Numbered from the stretch's first letter, positions 8,170 to 14,817 are shown. The stretch is DNA of 19,270 bases from an uncultured Dialister sp. (GCF_900765565.1 NZ_CAAFRZ010000281.1:1-19270), one strand, 5' to 3'. Notes: a model not told the origin generated them from the letters alone. Program-made: numbers and translations.

Positions 8170-8302
8170 AACATACTCCTTATGCAGTAAATAATAGAAA
8201 TATTTATCAATAATATTATACATGGTTTATGGGGTCTCTCATAGAGAGGGGGAAGCGAAAGGGCCCACAGCATTCATTCCTATGAGTGCAAGTAATTGTT
8301 CC

Positions 8303-8331
8303 TTGATTCTTCTATGCCATTCCCTTATACT
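8303..8331 (+). promoter_or_regulatory. Sigma-A promoter for gltS
   Basis: The -35 TTGATT (8303-8308) and -10 TATACT (8326-8331) are 17 bp apart, about 59 bp upstream of the chosen gltS start. Confidence 0.75.
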
Positions 8332-8389
8332 TGTTATTGTATGATAAAAATAACTTTCTCCTGTGGGAAAAGGAAAAATGGGAGCCACT

Positions 8390-9622
8390 ATGATAGATAT
8401 TAACCTGAATATGTACCAGACCCTGGCAGCCGCGGTGGCTGTCTTCTTTTTGGGCGGTTTTTTAAAGACAAAAATCAAATTTCTCCGGAAATACTGCATT
8501 CCGGCGCCGGTGATCGGGGGCACGATTTTCTCCATTATCAATTGCATCCTGTACACGAAGGGCCTCTGGACCTATACCCAGGACACGGTGATGCAGAACT
8601 GGTGCATGATGCTCTTTTTCACCAGTATCGGCTACATGGCCAGCGTGAAGCTCATCAAAAAGGGGGGCATCCTCGTCATTAAGATGGCGGTGCTTGTGGG
8701 TATACTGATCATCATCCAGAACTGCATCGGCATCTCCCTGACCCATGTGTTCCATGAAAATCCCCTCATGGGCCTGGCCGACGGGTCCATCCCTCTCGTC
8801 GGCGGCCACGGTACCTCCGGCTCCTTCGGGCCGGTACTGGAGAAACTGGGGCTCCCCGATGCTACCACCATCGCCTTTGCGGCAGCCACCTTCGGCCTGG
8901 TGGCGGGCTCCTTCATCGGCGGTCCTATCGGAGAGCTGCTTATCCGCCATTTCCACCTGTTTTCCACGGAAACCGATGAATCTTCTTCCACTTTGGACGG
9001 GGGAAAGATAAATAAGCATCCGGAGACGGAAGACGATGAAGATGCGGCAGCTAATTACCTCAATATGGATAATTTCATGTACGCCTTCGGCCAGCTCCTC
9101 CTGGCCATGGGCCTCGGCACCTACGTGAGCCAGTTCTTCGTGGACATCGGCCTCGTATTCCCCGGCTACATCGGCGCCATGATCGTGGCGGCGGTGATTC
9201 GGAACGTGGCGGAGGGGACAAAGCTTTTCGGCATTTACCAGAAGGAAAGCGAAGTCCTTGGGGGCATGTGCCTCAATATCTTCCTCTCCTGCGCCCTCAT
9301 GAGCCTGAAGCTCTGGCAGCTGGCGGACCTGGCGGTGCCTCTCATCGTCACTCTCCTTATCCAGACCGTGGTGATGGCCCTCTTCGCCTACTTCGTCATT
9401 TTCCGGGTCATGGGCAGAAATTATGAAGCCGCCGTCATGGCTTCCGGTACCTGCGGATTCGGCATGGGTGCCACACCGAATGCCATCGCCAATATGAATG
9501 CCATGTGCGAACGGTTCGGTCCGGCCCACACGGCTTACTTCGTCATCCCCCTCATTGGCGCTTTCGTGGTGGACTTCCTGAATGCCTCCATATTGATGGT
9601 CTTCATGAACCTGCTGAAATAA
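8390..9622 (+). CDS. gltS: Sodium/glutamate symporter
   Basis: Imports glutamate with sodium across the inner membrane. The protein is 410 residues, close to the usual 400. Both re-entrant-loop signatures of the ESS family are clear: GGHGTSGSFGP in the first half and GFGMGATPNAIANMNAM in the second, as expected for an inverted-repeat transporter. A hydrophilic acidic stretch around residues 195-220 (ETDESSSTLDGGK, ETEDDEDAA) is the central cytoplasmic loop. The ATG at 8390 is preferred because GGGAG lies 5 bp upstream and the product begins MIDINLNMYQTLAAA. In-frame starts at 8363 (GTG) and 8378 (ATG) are alternatives. It converges on the bioB run, and a bidirectional terminator lies between them. 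Confidence 0.94.
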   Translation: MIDINLNMYQTLAAAVAVFFLGGFLKTKIKFLRKYCIPAPVIGGTIFSIINCILYTKGLWTYTQDTVMQNWCMMLFFTSIGYMASVKLIKKGGILVIKMAVLVGILIIIQNCIGISLTHVFHENPLMGLADGSIPLVGGHGTSGSFGPVLEKLGLPDATTIAFAAATFGLVAGSFIGGPIGELLIRHFHLFSTETDESSSTLDGGKINKHPETEDDEDAAANYLNMDNFMYAFGQLLLAMGLGTYVSQFFVDIGLVFPGYIGAMIVAAVIRNVAEGTKLFGIYQKESEVLGGMCLNIFLSCALMSLKLWQLADLAVPLIVTLLIQTVVMALFAYFVIFRVMGRNYEAAVMASGTCGFGMGATPNAIANMNAMCERFGPAHTAYFVIPLIGAFVVDFLNASILMVFMNLLK

Positions 9623-9649
9623 GGAGCGATTTGAGATGCTTACGGATAG

Positions 9650-9805
9650 CGTCACTGTCGCGGGGCTTCCAGCTCTTAGCTTCCAGCTTTCAGGAAAACT
9701 GATTCGCCTGCGGCGCTTTCTCAATTGTTTTTCTAATAGTTAGACGTGCCGTAAGCTGACCAGTCCTTCCTGGCTGATAGAAGCTAAAAGCCCCCACGCA
9801 TTTGG
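9650..9805. repeat. Inverted-repeat element, family A copy 2
   Basis: The left arm, from about 9659, reads GCGGGGCTTCCAGCTCTTAG, then TTCAGGAAAACTGAT and GCCTGCGGCGCTTTC. This is the same order as in copy 1. The right arm GAAGCTAAAAGCCCCCACGC (9780-9799) pairs with the left end. The internal half is more diverged than in copy 1. It occupies the gap after gltS. Confidence 0.7.
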
Positions 9806-9825
9806 CTCTACCCACCAACGCGTAA

Positions 9826-9857
9826 AAAAAGCATGGAAATTTCTTTCCATGCTTTTT
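9826..9857. terminator. Bidirectional terminator between gltS and the bioB run
   Basis: A perfect 14-bp stem (AAAAAGCATGGAAA with TTTCCATGCTTTTT) has a 4-base loop. There are T-runs on the plus strand, and A-runs give T-runs on the minus strand. It lies 10 bp beyond the stop codon of the last bioB and serves both convergent units. Confidence 0.9.
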
Positions 9858-9867
9858 CTATGTCCAT

Positions 9868-10851
9868 TCAGACCGTCCGTCCCATATCTACCGCCATCTG
9901 CCTGTCCTTTTCCGGAGGCCTGCCGGCGATGGTGAGGTAGCCGCCGATCATGGCGCCATTGAGGCCCGCCGCCAGGGCGAAGGCCTGGAGATCCCGGAGC
10001 GCATTTTCCCTCCCCGCGCAGACCCGCATGATGGCGTGGGGCAGGATGAACCGGTACAGCGCAAACATGCGGAGCACCTCCACCGGCTTCGGCGGATGGT
10101 TCTTTCCAAAGGGAGTCCCGGGGATGGGGCTGAAAATATTGAGGGGCACACTGGTCACGTGGTGGCTCCGGAGGGCGAAGGCCATGTCGATCCTGTCATC
10201 CTCCGTTTCCCCCAGACCCATGATGCCGCCGGAGCACACTTCCAGCCCCGCCTTCTGGATACGGCGGATATGGTCTTCCTTCTCTTCATAGGTATGGGTA
10301 GTGCAGATATGGGGGAAATAGCGCTTTGCGGTCTCCAGGTTGCAGTGAATCCGCTGGCATCCCGCCTCTTTCAGCTGCGAGAGCTGGTCGTCCGTCAGAA
10401 GGCCCAGGGAGCAGCATACGGAAAGCTTCGTTTCCTTCGTAATCATCTTTACCGCTTTCACGATGGAGGCAAACTGCACAGGGTCGCTCTGGCCCCTTCC
10501 GCTGGTGACGATGCCGAAACGCTCTGCCCCGTAGGCCTCTGCCTGTTTTGCTTCATGGAGCAGGTCTTCCGGACTCCGGAGGGGATATTCTTTCACCCCC
10601 GTGTGATACCAGCCGGACTGGGCACAGAATTTGCAGTTCTCCGTGCACCTTCCGCTCCTGGCATTCACGTCGCTGCAAAAACGCATCTTGTCGCCGCAGA
10701 AGGTCTTCCGGATCTTGTCGGCTGCCGCCATAAGAAACAGGGGCTCCGCCTTTCCCGCTTCATAGAGCTTCCCCGCTTCTTCCCGGCTGATGTCTTCTCC
10801 ACCCAGGACTTTGTCCATACAGTCTTCTATATACTTTACATTTTCGTCCAT
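9868..10851 (-). CDS. bioB: Biotin synthase paralogue 3 (most diverged of the three)
   Basis: A radical-SAM enzyme of the BioB family, about 327 residues, expected to insert sulphur into dethiobiotin. The SAM cluster motif CTENCKFC is at residues 69-76. Family positions are kept: the VPLNIF asparagine, HCNLET, and MRVCAGR with the arginine matching E. coli Arg260. The residue matching E. coli Cys97 is Gly (RFGIVTSGRGQ). Extra cysteines shared with the other two copies are FCSDVN, SVCCSLG, HCNLE and ICTTHT. It is clearly less similar to copies 1 and 2 than they are to each other. It uses more G+C-rich codons and has one additional Cys beside the cluster arginine. The start is the ATG with GGGAAG upstream. 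An in-frame TTG 21 bp earlier is less likely. It could have shifted substrate preference. Confidence 0.9.
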   Translation of the reverse strand: MDENVKYIEDCMDKVLGGEDISREEAGKLYEAGKAEPLFLMAAADKIRKTFCGDKMRFCSDVNARSGRCTENCKFCAQSGWYHTGVKEYPLRSPEDLLHEAKQAEAYGAERFGIVTSGRGQSDPVQFASIVKAVKMITKETKLSVCCSLGLLTDDQLSQLKEAGCQRIHCNLETAKRYFPHICTTHTYEEKEDHIRRIQKAGLEVCSGGIMGLGETEDDRIDMAFALRSHHVTSVPLNIFSPIPGTPFGKNHPPKPVEVLRMFALYRFILPHAIMRVCAGRENALRDLQAFALAAGLNGAMIGGYLTIAGRPPEKDRQMAVDMGRTV

Positions 10852-10922
10852 ATGATTACTTCCCGATATCAAGAATAAGATACTGGCAGCGAACTGTCAG
10901 AAATAGTATGTAGACTGCCGAC

Positions 10923-11924
10923 TCAGTTCAGATTCGGTGCGGTCTGGGTGCGGCCCAGGTCATGGAGCATGGCGATATCATCGGCAGGGTCAGAGCCCTT
11001 ACTTGTAAGGTAATTGCCGATCATGACGCCGTTCATGCCGCCGGCCAGGGCCATGGACTGGAGGCTCCGGAGATTGATCTGCCGTCCCCCGGCCGTACGG
11101 ATCTGGGCCTTCGGCAGGACAAAGCGGAACATGGCAAAGGATCGCAGGATTTCGAGAGGGGACAGGCGCTTATTGTGTTCAAAAGGAGTGCCCTTGATGG
11201 GATTCAGCACATTGAGCGGTACTGCATCGATGTGCATTTCCTTCAGATGGAACGCCATTTCCACTCTCTGGTCCAGCGATTCCCCGAGGCCAATGATGCC
11301 TCCGCAGCAGACACGGATACCCGCTTTCTGGGCACGGGCCACGTTTTCTGCCTTCTCTTCGGCTGTATGGGTTGTGCAGACTTCCTTGAAGAAGGAAGGT
11401 GCCGATTCGATATTGCAGTGCAGGCGGCTGATACCGGCTTCTTTCAGCTGGTATGCCTGCTCCTGTGTGAGGAATCCGAGGGAGCAGCATACTTCAATGC
11501 CCACTTCCTTGCGGATACGACGGATCAGGTCGAGAATTTCCGCAAAGTCCTTCGGATTTCTCTGGTCACGGCCTGCAGTAACAATATCGAAACGGGCTGC
11601 TCCGGCTTTTTTCGCTCTCTTAGCCGCTTCAATGACCTCATCTTCCGGAAGGAATTTATAGGTTTTTACACCTGTATTGTAACGGGCAGACTGTGCGCAG
11701 AATTTGCAGTCCTCCTGGCAGGAACCGCTCCGTGCGTTAATGATGGCACAGAGATCCACGCTCCGACCGGAGAACTTCTGGCGGATCTTGTCGGCGCAGG
11801 CCAGGAGAAGCATGGTATCTTCATCCTTCGTACGGATGAGGGCCTTTGCTTCCTCCTCTGTCAGCTCTCCGCCGTTCAAAACCTTTTCTGTCCACTTCAA
11901 AATCTGTTCACAGCTGCTTTCCAT
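10923..11924 (-). CDS. bioB: Biotin synthase paralogue 2
   Basis: A BioB-family radical-SAM enzyme of 333 residues. The cluster motif CQEDCKFC is at 69-76 after LCAIINARSGS. The later family blocks are EVCCSLG, HCNIES, RVCCGGIIGLGES, VPLNVLNPIKGTP and IRTAGGR. The position of E. coli Cys97 is Asp (RFDIVTAGRDQ). The catalytic SAM motif and substrate-binding blocks are intact, so it should be active. It is very similar to paralogue 1 along its whole length, indicating a tandem duplication. The ribosome site AAAGGAG lies 9 bp before the ATG. The 147-bp gap after paralogue 1 contains a 12-bp perfect inverted repeat (12004-12045). The gap to paralogue 3 is 71 bp with no terminator, so the three are probably co-transcribed. 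Confidence 0.94.
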   Translation of the reverse strand: MESSCEQILKWTEKVLNGGELTEEEAKALIRTKDEDTMLLLACADKIRQKFSGRSVDLCAIINARSGSCQEDCKFCAQSARYNTGVKTYKFLPEDEVIEAAKRAKKAGAARFDIVTAGRDQRNPKDFAEILDLIRRIRKEVGIEVCCSLGFLTQEQAYQLKEAGISRLHCNIESAPSFFKEVCTTHTAEEKAENVARAQKAGIRVCCGGIIGLGESLDQRVEMAFHLKEMHIDAVPLNVLNPIKGTPFEHNKRLSPLEILRSFAMFRFVLPKAQIRTAGGRQINLRSLQSMALAGGMNGVMIGNYLTSKGSDPADDIAMLHDLGRTQTAPNLN

Positions 11925-12003
11925 CGCAAACCACTCCTTTTATAAAATCGCCTGCCGTCCAATGACAGGGTAATGCCTTTGTAAAACCTTACGTGGATAC
12001 GTA

Positions 12004-12045
12004 ATAGAAATATTCGTGTTTCGCAATGGTGCGGAATATTTCTAT
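12004..12045. repeat. Perfect 12-bp inverted repeat between bioB paralogues 1 and 2
   Basis: ATAGAAATATTC and GAATATTTCTAT flank an 18-base loop that itself holds a short CGCA/TGCG stem. No T-run follows on either strand, so it is not a standard terminator. It may act as an operator, an RNA-stability hairpin or a processing site within the bioB transcript. Confidence 0.55.
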
Positions 12046-12071
12046 CCTATGAAGTTGTATTTGAAACCGTA

Positions 12072-13073
12072 TCAAAGCTGGGGCTGGGTCATGGACCGGC
12101 CGAGATCAGCGGTCATGCGGATATCCTCTTTCGGATCCCTGCCGCCGGTGGTCAGGTACCCTCCTACCATGATGCCGTTCAGGCCGCCGGTCAGTGCATA
12201 GGCCTGCAAGCTCCGGAGGTTCACTTCCCGTCCGCCGGCAGTGCGGATCAGCGCCTTCGGCAGGACGAAGCGGAACATGGCAAATGTGCGGAGAACTTCC
12301 AGCGGCGGAAGCCGTTTATTCGTGTAGAAGGGGGTGCCCTTCACGGGATTCAGGATATTCATGGGGACGGAGTCGATATGCATGGATTTCAGTTTGAAAG
12401 CCATCTCCACCCGCTGGTCCAGGGATTCCCCAAGACCGATGATGCCGCCGGAGCACACGCGGATGCCTGCCTCCTGGGCGGTGCGGATGATTTCTTCCTT
12501 ATCCCCCATGGTATGGGTGGAGCAGACTTCCGGGAAATAGGAAGGCGCGGTTTCGATATTGCAGTGAATCCTCGTGATTCCCGCTTCCTTCAGCCGAAGG
12601 GCCTGTTCCTTTGTGATGAGACCCAGGGAGCAGCAGACTTCGATGCCCACCTGCTCACGGATCTTTTTCACAATATCGATGATTTCCTCAAACTCATTGG
12701 GGTTATCCTGGTTCCTGCCGCTAGTGACCAGGGAGAACCGGACAGCGCCGGCTTCCTTTGCCTTTCTGGCAGCTGCCAGGATCTCATCTTCCGGCAGGAG
12801 CCGGTATACCTTGGCTCCCGTATTATACCAGCCGGACTGGGCACAGAACTTGCAGTTTTCCTGGCAGTGGCCGCTTCTTGCATTGATGATGGCACAGAAA
12901 TCAACGGCGTTGCCGTTGAACTTCTGGCGGATCTTGTCCGCCATGGCCAGAAGCAGCATGGTATCCTCATCTTTGGTACGGATTAATTTCTTTGCTTCTT
13001 CCTCTGTAATCTCACCACCATCCATAACCTTTTCGGCCAATCTGATAATTTCTTTGCAAGCACTGTCCATCAT
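12072..13073 (-). CDS. bioB: Biotin synthase paralogue 1, promoter-proximal
   Basis: A BioB-family radical-SAM enzyme of 333 residues that converts dethiobiotin to biotin. The SAM cluster motif CQENCKFC is at 70-77. Other blocks are EVCCSLG (Cys147/148), HCNIET (Cys171), EVCSTHT (Cys184), RVCSGGIIGLGES (Cys207), VPMNILNPVKGTP and IRTAGGR (Arg277, matching E. coli Arg260). The residue at the E. coli Cys97 position is Ser (RFSLVTSGRNQ). Loss of that cysteine together with extra ones fits the recently described anaerobe-type (Type II) BioB, reported to use an auxiliary 4Fe-5S cluster. That assignment is an inference. The start is the first of two adjacent ATGs after GGAAAGGAAG. The promoter and a BirA-like operator are directly upstream. 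Confidence 0.95.
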   Translation of the reverse strand: MMDSACKEIIRLAEKVMDGGEITEEEAKKLIRTKDEDTMLLLAMADKIRQKFNGNAVDFCAIINARSGHCQENCKFCAQSGWYNTGAKVYRLLPEDEILAAARKAKEAGAVRFSLVTSGRNQDNPNEFEEIIDIVKKIREQVGIEVCCSLGLITKEQALRLKEAGITRIHCNIETAPSYFPEVCSTHTMGDKEEIIRTAQEAGIRVCSGGIIGLGESLDQRVEMAFKLKSMHIDSVPMNILNPVKGTPFYTNKRLPPLEVLRTFAMFRFVLPKALIRTAGGREVNLRSLQAYALTGGLNGIMVGGYLTTGGRDPKEDIRMTADLGRSMTQPQL

Positions 13074-13113
13074 GAAAACTTCCTTTCCACTACGGAGCAC
13101 CTGCCGTTTCAAA

Positions 13114-13146
13114 TTGTTACCTTGTAGACAAGTATAAAATAAACAA
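13114..13146 (-). promoter_or_regulatory. BirA-like operator upstream of the bioB run
   Basis: Read on the minus strand it is TTGTTTATT, 15 bp, AGGTAACAA. The 9-15-9 geometry equals that of BirA biotin operators (TTGTnAACC-N15-GGTTnACAA type), and the outer TTGTT/AACAA ends match, while the inner bases match less well. It overlaps the -10 box, where BirA-biotinyl-AMP would block RNA polymerase. The known role is biotin-dependent repression. The site call itself is inferred. Confidence 0.6.
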
Positions 13147-13159
13147 TGGATTCTGTCAA
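13131..13159 (-). promoter_or_regulatory. Sigma-A promoter of the bioB run
   Basis: A perfect -35 TTGACA (complement of 13154-13159) and a -10 TATACT (complement of 13131-13136) are 17 bp apart. They lie 58 bp upstream of the first bioB ATG. Confidence 0.88.
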
Positions 13160-13212
13160 TCCGTTTATTTCTATATGTTGACAATATGTTAACGGATTAT
13201 CCTGATTGCGGT

Positions 13213-13360
13213 TGGAGCCACCAGCACGGGGCTTTTAGCTTCTAGCTTCTAGCTTCTAGCTTCTAGCTTCTAGCTTCTAGCTTCTAGCTTCTAGCTTCTA
13301 GCTTCTAGCTTCTAGCTGTTAGCTCTCAGGAAAGCCGGAAGCCCCGCCGCAGTGACTCCA
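13213..13360. repeat. Inverted-repeat element, family A copy 3, with expanded heptamers
   Basis: The terminal arms read TGGAGCCACCAGCACGGGGC and, from the other end, TGGAGTCACTGCGGCGGGGC, so the ends form a TGGAGNCAC-type terminal inverted repeat. The centre is the tandem array 13241-13317. The TTAGCTCTCAGGAAAGC segment near 13319-13335 corresponds to the TTTTAGGAAAACT inner arm of copies 1 and 2. Most of the other internal sequence of those copies is missing. Confidence 0.75.
13241..13317. repeat. Tandem heptanucleotide array, 11 perfect TCTAGCT units
   Basis: Eleven consecutive, identical 7-bp units are seen with partial units on both sides. The related repeat elements at 7353 and 9659 contain only one to three imperfect units. 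It lies about 80 bp upstream of the bioB -35 box, outside any gene. Such arrays change length by slippage. Confidence 0.95.
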
Positions 13361-13386
13361 GCCACAACCACACCATTCCACGCAAA

Positions 13387-13425
13387 AAGGCCTCCGGAAA
13401 GGGAACTGATCTTTCCGGAGGCCTT
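13387..13425 (-). terminator. Strong terminator hairpin, minus strand
   Basis: A perfect 15-bp stem (AAGGCCTCCGGAAAG with its complement) has a 9-base loop and is followed on the minus strand by TTTTTGCG. It is the second hairpin downstream of hsp20 and prevents read-through toward the bioB promoter. The 13426-13523 stretch before it contains only a weak TTTATTT/AAATAAA stem-loop and no supported gene. Confidence 0.8.
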
Positions 13426-13523
13426 CACAGGGAGGGTAATTGCATGAACTAACAACTTACTTTATTTTTTGGGGGAGATAAATAAAAGATGTAAGATAAG
13501 CAACATATGGAAAACAAGGAATC

Positions 13524-13560
13524 GGTGCTGCCGATGGACCGTGCTTCCGTCGGCAGCTCC
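13524..13560 (-). terminator. Hairpin downstream of hsp20, possible first terminator
   Basis: GCTGCCGATGG pairs with CCGTCGGCAGC, with one wobble, around a 9-base loop. The minus strand continues ACCGATTCCTTGTTTTCC, a modest T-rich tail. It is about 60 bp after the hsp20 stop codon. Confidence 0.5.
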
Positions 13561-13618
13561 TTTCCTGCGAATCGCTACTATCCATTCGCATCACCAGGAT
13601 TCTCTGAAACAACGGATC

Positions 13619-14044
13619 TCATCCAATCTGGATCCGATGGGATTCTTCTACTTTCTTCTGGTCCTCTTTAGGAAGTTCGATCTTCAGCACACCATCTTTC
13701 AGGCTTGCCGTGATGCCGTCTTCCTTGATACCGCTTACAGAGAACTGACGCTGGAATCCAACGGCGCCCCGTTCATGACGGAGGTAATGTTTCTCTTCGT
13801 CCTTGGTTTCTTTCTTGTCTTCTCTCTTAGCGGCAATGGAGAGAACGCCGTTTTCATAATTCACATGGATCTGGTCTTTCGTGAATCCCGGCATATCGCA
13901 GGTGATTTCATAATGATCTTTCAGATCCTCAATGTCTACTTTCGGAACTGCCACGTAATCTTTATAAACTGTCGGAATATCATCAAAGAAATGATCCAGA
14001 ACAGTGTCACCGAATAATCCATCAAATGGAATCAAGCTACCCAT
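13619..14044 (-). CDS. Hsp20/alpha-crystallin small heat-shock protein
   Basis: An ATP-independent holdase chaperone of the cytosol, 141 residues, of normal length for bacterial IbpA/Hsp18 types. The alpha-crystallin domain spans about residues 40-130, with YEITCDMPGFTKDQIHV, YENGVLSIAAKR, FQRQFSV and the DGVLKIELPK strand. The C-terminal tail ends RIQIG, the I-x-I motif that docks neighbouring subunits in the oligomer. The start is the ATG (MGSLIPFDG) with AAAGAGG upstream. In-frame codons further up would begin inside the leader. The leader is about 90 nt. Control by HrcA is expected because a perfect CIRCE overlaps the promoter. A small hairpin (AAAGA/TCTTT) surrounds the ribosome site but is too short to claim as a thermometer. 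Confidence 0.96.
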   Translation of the reverse strand: MGSLIPFDGLFGDTVLDHFFDDIPTVYKDYVAVPKVDIEDLKDHYEITCDMPGFTKDQIHVNYENGVLSIAAKREDKKETKDEEKHYLRHERGAVGFQRQFSVSGIKEDGITASLKDGVLKIELPKEDQKKVEESHRIQIG

Positions 14045-14142
14045 AATCAAAGACCTCTTTCCTTTGTTTATTATTCTCATGTTCAGGTGTCCGGGCACCT
14101 TCCAGGTCTCCCTTTCCGGTTCCCTTTCCTCCTGACAACTAT

Positions 14143-14170
14143 AGTATAGCACTTTTAGCACTCAAGTCAA
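14143..14170 (-). promoter_or_regulatory. Sigma-A promoter of hsp20
   Basis: The -35 TTGACT (complement of 14165-14170) and -10 TATACT (complement of 14143-14148) have a 16-bp spacer. The CIRCE element covers the -35 box and part of the spacer. Confidence 0.8.
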
Positions 14171-14181
14171 GAGAGTGCTAA
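14155..14181. promoter_or_regulatory. CIRCE element (HrcA operator)
   Basis: TTAGCACTC, 9 bp, GAGTGCTAA is a perfect match to the CIRCE consensus. In Bacillota HrcA binds it and represses groE/dnaK. Here it controls a small heat-shock gene. Confidence 0.97.
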
Positions 14182-14275
14182 AATATTTTTGACTTTTTAT
14201 TTTATTTATTTGACCAATTAGGAATTTTCGTGATTATCCGCAGGTTATGAGTTGATTCAATTGACTTATTTATAA

Positions 14276-14753
14276 GTGAGGAGTGAGGGGTTAGGAGTGG
14301 CGGTGCGGCGCATAGATTGAATAGCGCCGCTTTTATATTTCAAGGCTTACCGCTATCCGCTTACAGCTTACAGTTCAACCCTTCCTATCGGTGTTATAGG
14401 ACTGTCATAGCCATTTGCAGAGAAAGACTCCTCCACTCATCAAAGCTGTAGCGATTCTTGCATGAATCATCACTCCAACGCTTACCACCGGTCGGAATGA
14501 CGAGTACCGATAAAAGCAGTATATAGAGGGATCATTTTGAATATTGGTGAAGCCAGGGTATTGGCTAGCCGCTTACAGTTGAGTGCTTGCAGCACATCCG
14601 ATCAACTCATTCACGAAATCGGTAAACGGTTGTCGGACCGCGGTAAGCTCTGAAATATAAAAGGCGGCGCTATATGAATTGTGCGCCGCACCACCACTCC
14701 TCACTCCTAACTCCTAACTCCTAACTCCTCACCTCCCACTTCTCACTTCTCAC
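14276..14753. repeat. Large inverted-repeat element, family B, between hsp20 and znuC
   Basis: The left arm (about 14276-14351) and right arm (about 14641-14753) are inverted copies. From the outside in, they share GAGTGAGGAGTGG-like octamers, GGTGCGGCGCA, a short AT stretch, AGCGCCGC, TTTTATATTTCA and GCTTACCG. GCGGCGC/GCGCCGC also forms a hairpin within each arm. The right arm carries tandem CTCCTAA heptamers. The interior of about 290 bp has repeats of GCTTACAG but no ORF with a ribosome site. I see no gene in 14182-14817. Confidence 0.8.
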
Positions 14754-14774
14754 CCATTTTCCCTTGTCCATGTA

Positions 14775-14783
14775 TGCTATGAT
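14775..14783 (+). promoter_or_regulatory. Possible extended -10 promoter for znuCBA
   Basis: TGCTATGAT gives an extended -10 about 35 bp before the znuC start. No good -35 hexamer is present, and no Zur box is recognisable nearby. Confidence 0.4.
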
Positions 14784-14817
14784 GAAAAGAGATTTCTACA
14801 TTTATAAAGGAGCCATC

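Noticed and set aside
8462..9724. 420-codon open frame on the minus strand opposite gltS
   Set aside because: It is antisense to a clear glutamate transporter, with low-complexity His/Asp/Glu-rich translation and no start signal.
9636..9743. Short ORF (begins MLTDSVTVAGLP) right after gltS with AAGGAG upstream
   Set aside because: Most of it is translated family A repeat sequence, so it is probably read-through of the element and not a gene.
11925..12003. Second BirA operator before bioB paralogue 2
   Set aside because: A GGTTTTACAA half-site is present, but no matching half lies at the required distance, and no good promoter overlaps it.
13241..13317. CRISPR array
   Set aside because: The units are 7 bp and directly tandem with no spacers, and no cas genes are present.
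14045..14160. RNA thermometer in the hsp20 leader
   Set aside because: Only a 5-bp AAAGA/TCTTT stem with a 2-base loop surrounds the ribosome site. No ROSE or fourU pattern is seen, and CIRCE already explains heat control.
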